From contig JABBOT010000080.1 of NCBI GenBank assembly GCA_016165875.1, positions 41,353,477 through 41,417,476 of the forward strand: a stretch of DNA of 64,000 nt, in the 5' to 3' direction. The notes under the pieces were generated by a model. The model was given only the letters and a program-made list of their open reading frames with translations, did not search any database and was not told the DNA's origin. Position numbers and translations under genes: made by a program. The DNA is from Acanthopleura granulata. Its lineage: Eukaryota; Mollusca; Polyplacophora; Chitonida; Chitonidae. Every line of letters starts with the position of its first letter. Within the stretch, counting starts at the first letter, position 1. Below are positions 1 through 11,500 of the stretch, one piece after another.

Positions 1-200
1 CCAATCATACGGTGAAATCCTTCCTCACTGCATTTATTACAGAATGGTTGTGAGTTGGATGTTATTACCTTGACTGTACACAGACGACCATACGGCGTAA
101 TCCCACTTCTGCACACTTATTACAGAGTGGTTGTGTGTGTGGTGTCTTTACCTTTACTGTACACAGACCGACCATACGACGTAATCCTTCCTCGCCACAC
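1..200. repeat. 84-bp tandem duplications of an exon 3' end
   Basis: The segment coding CGEEGLRRMVGLCTVK at the end of FAM187-like exon 3 recurs twice towards the left edge. CATAC landmarks lie at about 173, 89 and 6, a period of 83-84 bp. Copy 2 still reads NKCAEVGLRRMV in frame after the exon 3 donor, then loses one base and runs into a stop. Copy 3 reads NKCSEEGFHRM and is cut by the window edge. Confidence 0.75.
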
Positions 201-2755
201 TTGCTGCACGTGCTCCACGACGACCACGTGGTGACCAGGCGAAGGTTGTAGTCTGACAGATAGATCTCAGGCTCTACTGTCGACTTCGTGTCGTTCTCAT
301 AGACCTGTGATAAAAAGATATAATAAAGTAACAGTTGCCATTGCAGGATTTGTTTTTGGGTGGTGATAGTGTTTTAAGTCAAGAATCTTTTACTTACGTG
401 ACGACAAGAGGATTTGTGAGAAGAGGAAACCGAGAAAAGGCCCCGTGTTGTTTTCATGTGGTGGTTTATTACATGTGACGACAGGACAGGTTAAGTATTC
501 ACCCCATCAATTAGACTAAAACCCAGGCTAGATCTGACAAGAAGCTGGATTTCACCTGTTACGTGTGATCATTTCCAACCATCACTTTATCGTCGCTCCG
601 TTGGTTTCACATTCCACGTGTCTTGTTTTGCAGCTTGTCGAAATGTCATGCTATTAACAATCATAAGCCTACTGTACATATATCAATGATAATAATAGCT
701 CTGTAATATATTTTGGAATTTCCATTTGAGATGTGCACAATGGTGGATGAGTCACACACCAACACAGGACACAGACAAAGGAAACACAGTTCATGGTATA
801 TTACAGATATATATATGATTATCATTTTCCGGCGATGACTGTACAGCAATATGAACCGTGTATCCACTTTTGAGAGTAGAATGTTATCTTGTTCTATATT
901 CTCCATCTATACGTAATGACTGTACAGCAATATGAACCGTGCACCCCCTTTGAGGAGAAGGACTCTGTACATACATATAAGGACTCACCACACGCCTGCT
1001 CTCTTTGAATAGAACGTCGACCTGGTAGATGATTTGTGGTTGGCCACCTAACAGACAGGCGTACTGGCCAGCATCCATCACGTCTATGTTCTTTATCATT
1101 AGGGATTTACTGTAGGTGAGGGCAAATCGTTTGGGATCCTGTGGGACTGCGCTCTCCTCCCCAACGCGCTGCTGGAATCGGCGCCATTCTATCCCGTACC
1201 GGCTTGGATCATGGTCTGGCCGCAGGCTGAATCAAACAAAGTATACAGTCAGTGGAACGAAGCCCATGTAACTCGCCTTTATTTTGTTATTTCCTTGGCG
1301 GAATCTGTAAAATGGATTCTCGTAGATTCGCTCGGTCAGAATCTAAGGTCACGAAGCAGAACATTAATGATGTATACCGTTTTACTAGACTCATAGTTGT
1401 ACGTGGACCCAGTTATAACAATGAATAAGACCAGGCATGTAAAGGTTTCTCAAACTTCCGATCTTTTAACATGGTGACGCCTTGAATTCTTCGCCTTTGT
1501 ATGAATAATATGATTACGGATCGGAAATTCGAGAAATTTTGGTCATTCTGAAAATTGCTTATCATTTTTATACAGGAATCCAAGCCGATTCCCACGGTTT
1601 GGGTTTAAGGGAATCATGACGAGAATCGGATTCCCTGATTAGGGTCACAAGTAAAGACCTAAGTACGTTATAGGTCGATTTTTGTGCTCTGCCAGATATG
1701 CTCAAATAACAATCTTATCAGTTTAGAAAATCTTTAACAAATCACATTAAACGGAATTTTGCATTTCATTAACTCCAGTCAATGTCCTGTACATGAAAAG
1801 ACTGTGCGCTCCAGCCGTCCGAAGGTTCACTCCCCGGTAGGCCTACTACATGTTGCTGGCGATTCCGTCAGTTTGGCTCGCAGTTTCCATATCCAAAGTG
1901 TATAATTTGAGAGTCGATGATAACAGTTCTAAGATTACTGATTAATGCTAAAAATTATCTGAAAAAAGTAGGGTTGCAAATATTAGGAATTTGGTTTCAC
2001 TCGTTTATAGGACATATTTTCTCCAAACCTTACCTTGAAGATGACAATGCTAATTGAATCTTGCAAATATGGCAACCTTTCCTGAAAAGCGATTGGTTTA
2101 TTGCATTGAATTATTCCTAGGACCTGCTCAGAACAAACAATCTGGAAGTCCACTTACATGTATGATAACAAAAATAACAGCACTGTTATAACTGCTATTA
2201 TAGCTGGATGGCTCTTGGCTCATCAAACATGGACAATTCCGTAACTGAAGGAAATAAACGGGAGGTCTGTAAAATAAAATCTGAAGGAAAGGCATATAAA
2301 TTATGCTATACCCTTCAAATAAAAGCTTGAATAATTCTTTTGTACATGTGTAATATTCTTTTTTTTTGTAAAACAAAGTAAAATGACATTAGGGTAACAT
2401 ACCATACGTTACAGCTGAGTTCCACTTCCTGCCCTTCTTGTCTCAGTTTGGCAGCCTGAGGTATTTCTCGTCCATGTGAACTTTTTTGTCGGAGACAAGC
2501 ATGATAAATGCGGAATTTCTCGGACGGTGGGTCGGAGTCTGAATAAGTGGGCAGTTCGACATGAGGACCCACTGCCCTGGGGAAACGCCTGAGAATGGCC
2601 TGTAATAAGGCTGCGCTATCTTGAGCAGGGACGGGAAGGTAGGCTGGGGCGGCGGGCCTTGTGCCCGGTATGCGATTATCAGTCCGACGGGTTACTTGAC
2701 CACTGCCTTCTGGGCAAAAGAGGATGATGGCGAACAATAGCGCTACCCTGTACAT
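152..2755 (-). CDS. FAM187A: FAM187-like immunoglobulin-domain protein, 5' three exons (3' end off window)
   Basis: Three minus-strand exons join in frame: 2755-2403, 1226-989 and 304-152 (donors gtatgt, gtgagt, gtaaag; acceptors ending cag). The start Met is followed by a hydrophobic signal peptide (VALLFAIILFC). A proline-rich stretch follows, then an Ig V-type fold: EVELSC at the end of exon 1, IEWRR and DAGQYAC in exon 2. Exon 3 carries WSSWSTCSKCGEEGLRR, a Trp/Cys-rich module. FAM187A/B proteins combine a V-type Ig domain with a similar W..WS.C..CG segment, so I infer this family; function is poorly known, and a secreted or single-pass surface protein is likely. A further exon upstream (5175-5091) could lengthen the N-terminus. 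The introns 1227-2402 and 305-988 hold no other gene. A thrombospondin-repeat Ig protein of another family is the main alternative. Confidence 0.62.
832..960. repeat. 82-bp direct duplication in FAM187-like intron 2
   Basis: The block GACTGTACAGCAATATGAAC, with about 25 similar bases after it, occurs at about 834 and again at 916. The two copies are diverged by a few bases. No coding content is seen. Confidence 0.7.
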
Positions 2756-2867
2756 TTGTGCAACACAACAGATTCCCTGTCTTTCAACGTCGCCTTCGAT
2801 TTATCGGTTTTCCTGCGTGATAGACGAAATTTCTTTATATTCGAGTTTATAGGCCTACATCATTTAT

Positions 2868-2952
2868 TTGATTTGTTTATTTTATTACTGTTTTACTCAA
2901 GAATATTTCACTTAAATGACAGAGGCCAACATTATGGTTGGAGGAAACCTGT
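2868..2952 (-). mobile_element. SINE family A, tail fragment
   Basis: Reverse-oriented tail with CTCAAGAATATTTCACTTA and the reverse complement of CCACCATAATGTTGGCC. It matches the 3' parts of the copies at 4130, 13047 and 13709. No head is seen. Confidence 0.65.
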
Positions 2953-3137
2953 GTATCAATTAAAATTTCTGTTCATGAATATTTCGATTAGTGCAAACGA
3001 GACTCGTGGAGACCTGAGGAAACCACCGCTCTCTCCTGATGAAAGGCCTCAGCCGCGAAATAGCATACATAGCCGTAATCTGTCTGAATCCTTAATTGGC
3101 GACAACACTACCTAGGCCTAATTCACAGTCGTTGTAA

Positions 3138-3375
3138 CCGAGGACCTCCATGGCCAAGTGGTTAGCGGGCTAGCGAAGCACAGTACCTCTCACGATACGG
3201 TCGTCGTGAGTCCAGCTCATGCTGTCAGCTTCTCCCGTGGTATGTAGGAAGGCCTGCCAGCAATCTGCGGATGATCGTCGGCTTCTCCCGGACTCTGCAA
3301 GGATTCCTCTCGCCATAATGCTGGCCGCCCTTGTTTAAGTGAAATGCGACGTAAAACAACAATAGATAAATAACT
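3138..3375 (+). mobile_element. SINE family A, near full length
   Basis: tRNA-like head (CCTCCATGGCCAAGTGGTTAG) with an A-box-like core, a middle part containing CCAGCAATCTGCGGATGATC, and a tail with CCATAATGCTGGCCGCC ending in AATAGATAAATA. The same arrangement recurs at 13047. It lies between the FAM187-like and SLC17 genes. Confidence 0.75.
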
Positions 3376-4129
3376 GTAGCAGAATCATCCTGTGTGGCCT
3401 GCTTTGTGACTATATTCACAGTTCATCTCATGAAAACATATCCTGGCATCGTATCGTGACTGCTGGATGTGGACAATCGTTTTCTATCGAACCCGTGGTG
3501 TGTAAACCTGGACACTGTGAAAAAAGGCTTACCTCAGCCTTTGTCCTTTCCCTCGGCCCTCTCGTTGGGTATCCTGACAATGGGATCCGATTTAGTTGTA
3601 CCGCAAAAGATTTACCCGCTAAGTTGCTGTGGAATGTGGTGATGTTATTACGCCGTAGTCATGCCCACGACTCCATTAACGACGTGACGTCAGTAGAACA
3701 CTCAAATTTCGCGAACTTTTGAACGTCGAAGTTTGCCTGTCTTTGTGACGTAAGATAGTAACGTCACAAGTGCATATACATGTAGTATAGTTCTACGTTT
3801 TGTGGTGTCGTTAACGCTAGACCATCTAGCCCAGGCGAGGACTCACAGTCGGAGAAAAACATTTGCTTCTTTCAATAATGGCCTCATTTGAAAGACAAAA
3901 AATGCAAAAATGTTCGTAGCATTTTATCCAAATGTGTACCAATCGCTTGAGTTCGCATATTTTTAAATCCCGTGAGATGGCGCTGGTAGCAGGACTTGCA
4001 ACCTCAACAGTTAACTGTAGCGTAAAGTCTACAATGTTACAATGTAACAGCCTCTACTGTAACGTCATGCTGTCTTTAGTGAAGTCCTTATGATGAGCAG
4101 TTAAAGAAACATTTGACGTCAATAAAATG
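3376..4129. other. Non-coding stretch with MITE-related segment
   Basis: No supported gene. Bases about 3930-4090 resemble the spacer at 23332-23497: a CATATTTTT start, a GAGATGG core, GTCTACAA, GTTACAATGTA and a CTGTAACG end. Remnants of one repeat family are therefore likely at both sites. Confidence 0.5.
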
Positions 4130-4453
4130 AGGGGTCTCCGTGGCCGAGGGGGCAAGCGCGCCAGGGGTCAATTTCATCAAAATGTCGAGCGGTAAGACAA
4201 TTATGTATAAGATGTCTTACCGACAAACAATATGGATACGACCTTTGGTGAATGTGGCCCCATGTGCCATTGCGGTCGCTGCGAGTTTAAGCCCAGCTCA
4301 AGTTGGTTTCCTTACCGGTCGTACGTGGGAAAGACGCTTGTGCACGGGATTCCCCCGGGCTCTGTCCAGTTTCCTCCCACCATAATGCTGGCCGCTGTTG
4401 TATAAGAGTAATACTCCTGAGTACGGCGCAAAACACCAACAAAACAAATAAAT
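4130..4453 (+). mobile_element. SINE family A carrying an inserted palindromic MITE
   Basis: The head GGGGTCTCCGTGGCCGAGG and the tail CCACCATAATGCTGGCCGCT..AACAAATAAATGAATGA belong to one SINE. They are separated by a foreign block of about 100 bp at 4161-4263. That block has rough inverted ends (GGGGTCAATTTCATCAAA against GGGGCCACATTCACCAAAG) and an inner hairpin, GTAAGACA..TGTCTTAC. Confidence 0.72.
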
Positions 4454-4542
4454 GAATGACTAAAATGACGTTAAGGTCCAGGACTTTTGACAAATACCCA
4501 TTGATATTTCGTTGATCCCGACAACTGACTTTCAAATCTGCT

Positions 4543-4587
4543 TCTGGCCACGATTGTCTGGCCACGATTGTCTGGCCACGATTGGGT
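4543..4587. repeat. 15-bp tandem repeat, three copies
   Basis: TCTGGCCACGATTG is repeated three times head to tail in the intergenic stretch upstream of SLC17. Confidence 0.8.
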
Positions 4588-5090
4588 TGATTTACACGAT
4601 TGCTATTCAAGGCCATAGGCCCACTCAATAGTTATAGATACCAAAGCGACATTTGTGAGTGGAAGAAAGCGGGGCGTCCGGAGTAACCAACCGACACTTC
4701 GCAAGTTATCATCAAACATTTCCCTTATGACCTACGTTGATCATATATTGTCATAAACTTATGAAATGCATTTCTTCTCTACTCAGCTTCGAGCAGACGA
4801 CGTAACTCAAAACCTCTTAATTCTCATCAGGACCTCGATGACAATGACTGCAGGGAAATGCTTAATATTATGTCCCGAATGAAAACTCAGCGCGGACCTT
4901 TTTCCACCCAAACCAAGTCGGTTTCAGGCTGTTTAACACAACACCATTCTCTTTCTGAATTGTTTAAATGCTTTCACACAAGACCCAGTGTTAACATAAA
5001 TGTAATGCAGGGTAGCCCGTTGGCTAATCAGAGACCACGCATGTGGCCCATTTGCACTTGACAACGAGACGGCTTGGTTGACCTACTTAC

Positions 5091-5175
5091 AAGAAGAGCG
5101 TGTGCGGCCGCCGGGTACATGAAGAACACCGTCGCTGTCAGTATATAGATCTGCGTGCAGGAGAATAATTGTGCA
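5091..5175 (-). other. Candidate first exon of the FAM187-like gene
   Basis: On the minus strand an ATG at 5120 opens MYPAAAHALL and meets a strong donor (gtaagt) at 5090. Splicing to an acceptor at 2777 would continue in frame through seven codons into the Met at 2755. A TATAAATAGG box lies about 30 bp upstream of the presumed cap site. The acceptor at 2777 has a poor pyrimidine tract, so this is a proposal: it could be a 5' UTR exon or an extended signal peptide. Confidence 0.4.
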
Positions 5176-5197
5176 GCTAGGACTGACCACTCAGGTG

Positions 5198-5207
5198 CCT
5201 ATTTATA
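5198..5207 (-). promoter_or_regulatory. TATA box, minus-strand promoter
   Basis: TATAAATAGG reads on the minus strand, correctly placed for a start near 5175 and the candidate exon at 5175-5091. It faces away from the SLC17 TATA box. Confidence 0.45.
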
Positions 5208-5458
5208 CAGGGCTGGTCAGTAGTCAGCTTGGACATACAGGTGCAAAATACTTGGCTGTGCATACACCAGTGTATGAAGTCAAGGTGCAAGAAAATAGGT
5301 TGCGGGCCTTTGGCGACTCGATGTGAGGTGGGAAAGTCGGACGGAGTCAGGGTACATGGGCATTCTTTCTGCGGGCGAAATTTGCCCTGTCATGGTCTGG
5401 CTCCGTACCTGTGAGAAGCCTCAGCCGTAACAGCGGCCTGTTTTAAGCTTGGTGTGTG

Positions 5459-5466
5459 TATATAAG
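5459..5466 (+). promoter_or_regulatory. TATA box of the SLC17 gene
   Basis: TATATAAG lies 119 bp before the predicted start codon. That fits a transcription start near 5490 and a 5' UTR of about 95 nt. No expression evidence is available here. Confidence 0.5.
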
Positions 5467-5584
5467 CGCCACTCTGTGAACTGCTGCAGACAGTGTCGTA
5501 ACACTGCTCTGTATACAATAGGCCCTCCTACTACTAAGGACTGTGCAGGAGGATAGTGTATATGTGTTAGGAGGCCTGTATAGT

Positions 5585-8500
5585 ATGTCTAAGCGGACCA
5601 TGGCTGAGCCAATCACTGCTGAGGAGGCAAAGCCTAAGGGTAAGTGACGAACAAATGATTCTGTAACGGCGAAGGCTGCCGCCCATAACCTCACTAAAAG
5701 AAGAATAGATACCAGGGAAAGGGAGAGGAGGGGACTAGCTTGAGATACATAGCAAATCTGTGTAGGGCCTCTGTAAATTTGTGAAGTTTACAGACAGTTA
5801 AAGGATTATCTGCAACATTAAGTCATTTCTATTCCAAACAAATGGTACATATGAATGGAAATGAAAACAAATACTTCTTATGAATGCAAATCTAAATTAC
5901 TTTCCCAGTGTAATGATAAGTTGGTAAATACTGACTTGACTGTTCCAACTTGAAAAATAAATTCTAAAGAGGGTTGTTTGGTAAAAAGAAATTCTGGTAA
6001 GTGAGATGATATGATAATCAAAGAATTGTAATGACTAAGGTGATTCTCACCAAGGCCATCGCTGTGAGTTCAATCGAGAAGCAACCCCCACATGGTCGTG
6101 GGTTAGATCCCGGCTCTGTCCGGTTTCCTCCCACCATAATTCTGGCCGCCGCGAATAAATGAAAATATTCTTGAGTAGGGCATAAACCGCCGATGAAACA
6201 AATAAACAAACAAATAATCACATGTGGCCAGAAAGGAGGTTTCCGAAGCTTTGTGAACGTGTATTTAATTCGATATCCTTGTAATAACCAGTTAATTTCT
6301 TTGATACTTAATTTCCTCAATGGTATGTGTTTTCTCCGCAGTGCCAGGCTACTGCTCGTACAGATGGGCAATCTCATTCGTCGGCTTTCTCGGTTTCATA
6401 TTTGTGTACGCGTTTCGGATAAATATGAGTCTGGCCATCGTATGTATGGTGAAAGTGACGAACGCTTCAGCCGGACCCGAAAACTGGAGTGAATTCCAAG
6501 TTCTTAATCGCACCTTGGTAGAATATTCAAACTCTTCGGAAACCTGTCTAGCAGAAATGGGAACGCAAAGTACACCAAATGTAAGGCTTGCAAGGTATTG
6601 GAAGTGATTCTGTATATGCGGTGTATATTATTGTATTCTTCTGGGGCAGATTATACAAAGCAAATTTTGACTTAATATTTAATTTTTAGTACACAATTTT
6701 GACACAGTTGACTTGAAATAACACATTTTAGTTGCCGATGCCGGTGGTAAAAATTTTAATTTTCTTGAACTGAGAATTAGCCGTAAAATCGTGTATCACA
6801 TGTTAACATCTTTATAATATCGACATAAGCACTCCTTCAAATCAACCTTCTAGTCAGCAAGTCTGCCATTTTATGTTCTTTCTCTGCAGAGAGGGGAGTT
6901 TGACTGGGACAAACAGCTTCAGTCTAGGCTGTTGGCAGCATTTTTCTATGGTTACATCGTCACCCCCATACCAGGTGGATGGCTCGCACGGAAAGTCGGC
7001 TGCCGGAAAGTCCTGGGCATTGGAATGTTCCTATGCATTCTCTCCACAGTTCTCGTTCCCGTGTGTGCGAGAATCCACGTGAATCTCGTGTTTTTCCTGC
7101 GAATAGTTGCTGGACTTACTTCAGTAAGTCTCTGACTTGACAATGTATTTGTTACCCCTTACACCGTGAAGGTTCTGAAACTTGATGTCATGCAGATAAC
7201 AGAGTCTGTGATACATCTGTGTTTAATGTCTTTCCCTTAAATTCACCATGTAAACAGTGTGGGATTAGTTTAAAATCGACTTGCCTTGAACACCTCCATG
7301 TGTATTAACGAAAGCGTCACGTCTTCTTCATTAGCGTAAGAAAGCCCACATGTGGAAATCTGCAAGTCAGTCAGAATTCCCTCGCGCCATGGCTTCCATC
7401 AGCCTTTTGTGCATGTGCGTTATCTCCCCTCACAATTCTTTCAACGATGAATACCCTAGAAATAAGTATACATGGAGTTATTTCCTCTGAAAAGTGCACC
7501 AACTCATGACGTTTAGTGACCTCCATATAGAAGAATATTTCGAACGAACGTTTTTGAAGTTTGGGAATACATTCTTTATATCAGACACCGATGACGTACG
7601 TGTGTGTGTTTTCTTTACACAGGGGGTCTCCTTTCCCGCCATGCACTGCCTGTGGGGTCGCTGGGCCCCACCGTTAGAAAGAAGCAAACTGATGGCTCTG
7701 TGTTATTCAGGTAAGAGAAGAACCTAGAAGCCAGCAGAACTGAACACATATCAAAGCGGTGGACCTGGTCGCTAAATATGCCGTCCATATCATATTTCCA
7801 AGAACGGCGAAATGGTGTCACAGCTGAACTAACATATCGTACGTTACAAGTGGAAGAGTTGTCAGAAGCTTGCTAATGGTCGGTGGTTTACTTCAGTCAC
7901 TCCGGCTTCCACCATTCATGAAATGACCACCATCGTGTATTTAAATGAAAACTTTTCATTACGTTACACAGCCACAGAATAAACAGTCACGGCTGGTCCA
8001 GTGAGATTAATTAGAACAGGGCGTGAAATGGTATATGACTGCCTGGAACTTTCTGATTTTTCCAGTAAGACAGAAATATAAGGATTGCTCACATATTAAA
8101 TGGAACTCTTAAAAATATGTAAGCCAAGGAACATGCTAATCTGTCCTTTACTGTTTGAAGATTGTTTTCGACAAATAATGTCCCATGGCTGCACAGAGAT
8201 GACCAGTGGAATATTGCAATGAACATACCGTTCTGGCATGTGTCTGAATTGCAGACGAGTGCAGTTTTAACCTTGATGTAAAGGTCGCTCCCTGAAATGA
8301 AGCCAATATCGGACAAGACACACTGTCGAATTGATCCAATAATGATCGCAGTGAATACGTTTTCTTTTTCAAGGTTCGTCTCTGGGGAATATCTTAACAT
8401 TGGCTTTCTCTGGCCTGCTGTGTGCAAACGGGTTTGATAATGGATGGGGCTCAATCTTCTATATATTTGGTAAGGAGGATGAAAATAGGTCCTTTTTGAT

Positions 8501-11500
8501 TTCCCGTTATTCTCATTGCGTCTTCGACATATTTATATGCTTCGTTTAGTGCTCACTTTTGAGAGGTTAGATCAAGGAAACAGGACTGGTCGGCCCAGTG
8601 TCAGTATATAATGTCCCTGGGTGGGCTGTCATGTCTTGTGTCTTCGGCATCACGTTCCAGTGCCGGCTGCACCTTGGCTCATGGACTCTTGCTGCCACAA
8701 GAAGACACAATATATACACATACTTAGAACTCCTCATAATAATATGACTGAAGAATACAAGTACAAGGTAACACCCCAAGCGTACAAGCATACACTGAAT
8801 GCGTACTTTTAAGATGCACCTCTAGATTTCCTTTTAAACTTTTCTTCACTGGTGAAGTAAATTGACCATTAATCGTGACAATGATTGTAACTATGAGTAT
8901 TCAAGTGTGCTTTGAAATACATGCTTGTTCTTTGCTGCATTGATCACAGCTGCATTTGTCTCTGTGTTTATAAGGTGCGGCCTCCTTAATTTGGTTATTC
9001 CTTTGGATCTACTTAGTATACGACACGCCTCGGGATCATCCGAGAATAAGCGAGGTTGAGCGTGATCATATCGAGGAAGCGATTGGCGATAATGCAGCCA
9101 TCAGTGTAAGTTAATGACTGAGGTGGAAAATACCATAAACATGAAATAAAAGTTGGAACTTAACGTGATAAAGTACCGGTATTCAAAACATCCAGTTATT
9201 CAAGACATATACGGCCCTTTAACTGAGCTTTTATTTTGGTTATAATCTGCAATATTTTGCCAGTGAAAAACCGACTATGCTTGGTAGACACGAAAGAGCT
9301 ACACTGAGAAACTTTGAGGTTGGGTACTCAAATCCAGACACCTGGCGAATGTCTGCCTTAATCTTCGCTGGGCAGTAGTATTGCTGGAAAAATAAATGTG
9401 CAAATTTGAGAAATAAAAAAATACGGTGTCAAAGAGTGATGTCCATTACTCAGAGTATTTTATATTTTTCTGCGTTTTCAGTTCCATTCCTTAGTCTGGG
9501 CCAGACTATTTTCAGGGCTTTAATTTGTGCGTTGTTTTTTTTTTTGCACAGTCTAAGATCCATTTAGATCTGTACCTCATAGTGAGAAAATTCGTCTCCA
9601 CCTCAGCAAAGGTTGGTTGTTTACCCCGGGCATTTCGGGTTCTTTCACCTATATCAAATTGACCGCCTTCCTATGAGCGAAAAATTCTTTTCAACCACTT
9701 ATGCATGGATAATATTGGATTCACCCTTTGTATTAGGACCGTCGACGGCGCACCCCCTGGCTGGCCATGATAAAGTCACCAGCCCTTTGGGCCTGTGTGA
9801 CGGCTCACTTTTGTAATAACTGGACAAATTACACCCTGCTCACCGCTCTGCCCACCTACATGAAAGAGGTGCTGAAGTTCGATATTAAACAGGTAAAACT
9901 CAATGTTAAACAGGTGAACTCAACCTCACACTGATAAGACTCGACGTTAGATGGATAAAACCCAAGGTTAAGGAAATAGACATTAAAGAGATAAAACTCA
10001 ACACTGAACCAATAATCTCATTTAAACAGGTAAAACTGGATATTTGAAAAGTCAAACTTATCAGTAAGCAAATAAAATTTATGTAATGTTTTCTAATTTT
10101 TCATAACCAGTTTATGATGGTTAGCCTTGTCGAATCGATGGGTATCTGTTTGGTCGTTTGCTGATCGTTCTCCATTGTTCTGCGTGAAATCGATCACAGA
10201 GTAAAATGTATGTATGTATTGTGAAAAGAAAATATCATGTTGAAATATTTCAGAAATCCAGGCTTACAACAATCTAACCCTTCTCCGCTTGATCACAAAG
10301 TGGCTACTTTAGGATATCCAATAAACACTTGCCATTGCTCATTGGCACTCTAGTTTGTTCCACCCACAAAACTGACTGCCATTGTATAAGTGGAAAATGC
10401 TTGAACGTGATGTTAAGAACCAACCAAATAAACAAATAAATGCAATCGTACAGAGAATCTAATAGTTCAGATATTTCCGGTTAGGTGAAAACGGTGAAAA
10501 CGCAAATTAGTGAACTGGTGTTTTCTCTGTTTTTAGAATGGATTCCTTTCCGCTGTGCCTTATGTTTGTCAGTTTGTATCTTCGGTACTTTCCGGACAAG
10601 CCGCCGATTTTATCCGAGAACAAGGAATTCTCACCACTAGATCAACGAGACGAGTTATGCAAGTCACAGGTTTGACTGACTTAGTTTGATCTGATCACAA
10701 GATTCATGTATCCTTCGGTTAAGAACATAATAAATATTACCGATGGAAAACCAACGAGACTATGACTACTTTTTTAATTCTCTGTACTTGTTTTCATTAA
10801 ACTCCTTTATATTTAAGAGTGAATCCTTGCATATCGAATTTATTTGTTTTTTCTTTCAGCCTTCGTTGGGGCCGCTGTTTTCTTAGTAGCAACCGGGTTC
10901 GTGCAGTGTGAAAACCGGATGTTGGCTGTTGTCTTTCTCTCCTTGGCCGTTACCTTCAAGGGGCTCGAAAGGGGTGGATATATGGCTAATCATGTCGATT
11001 TCGGACCAAGGTAAAACCACTTCAGCCAAACTGGAAATTCTATAGCAACAATCGTGCCTAAAAATGTATACAGTGATCGCATATGACGACGATGATATTA
11101 ATATCGACGATGATGGTTGTGTTAAATTTGTTAATTGTATATTGACGATTTTAACTTCATATTTGGACCTGCAAGACGGGCGAACATTGTGCGTGAACAA
11201 ACAGCCATCTTTTGATAAGCGGGTATTTCGGGCTTTTATGCATGGGGAACATTTCCCGCCTAGAGTAACCCGGGTCTAAGCTGTGTAGCCTATTGTTCCT
11301 TGTTCCTGTAAGATGAAATGTTGTGGGCAGACTGCGATGGTATTACCTGTGTACTGCAAGAGAACTATGGTCAGTTCAGTTTTGAGCCGAGTCGCCACTG
11401 TTATAGCAACTGACGTCAAAGTACATCCCGATTCGATTTTTACTCGCGAAGGTATACCCATGCGAACCTACAGTTGTACACATGGGCCATTTCTGACAAG

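Noticed and set aside
2128..2376. 82-codon minus-strand frame downstream of FAM187-like exon 1
   Set aside because: It lies wholly in intron 1 beyond a consensus gtatgt donor and carries no family feature.
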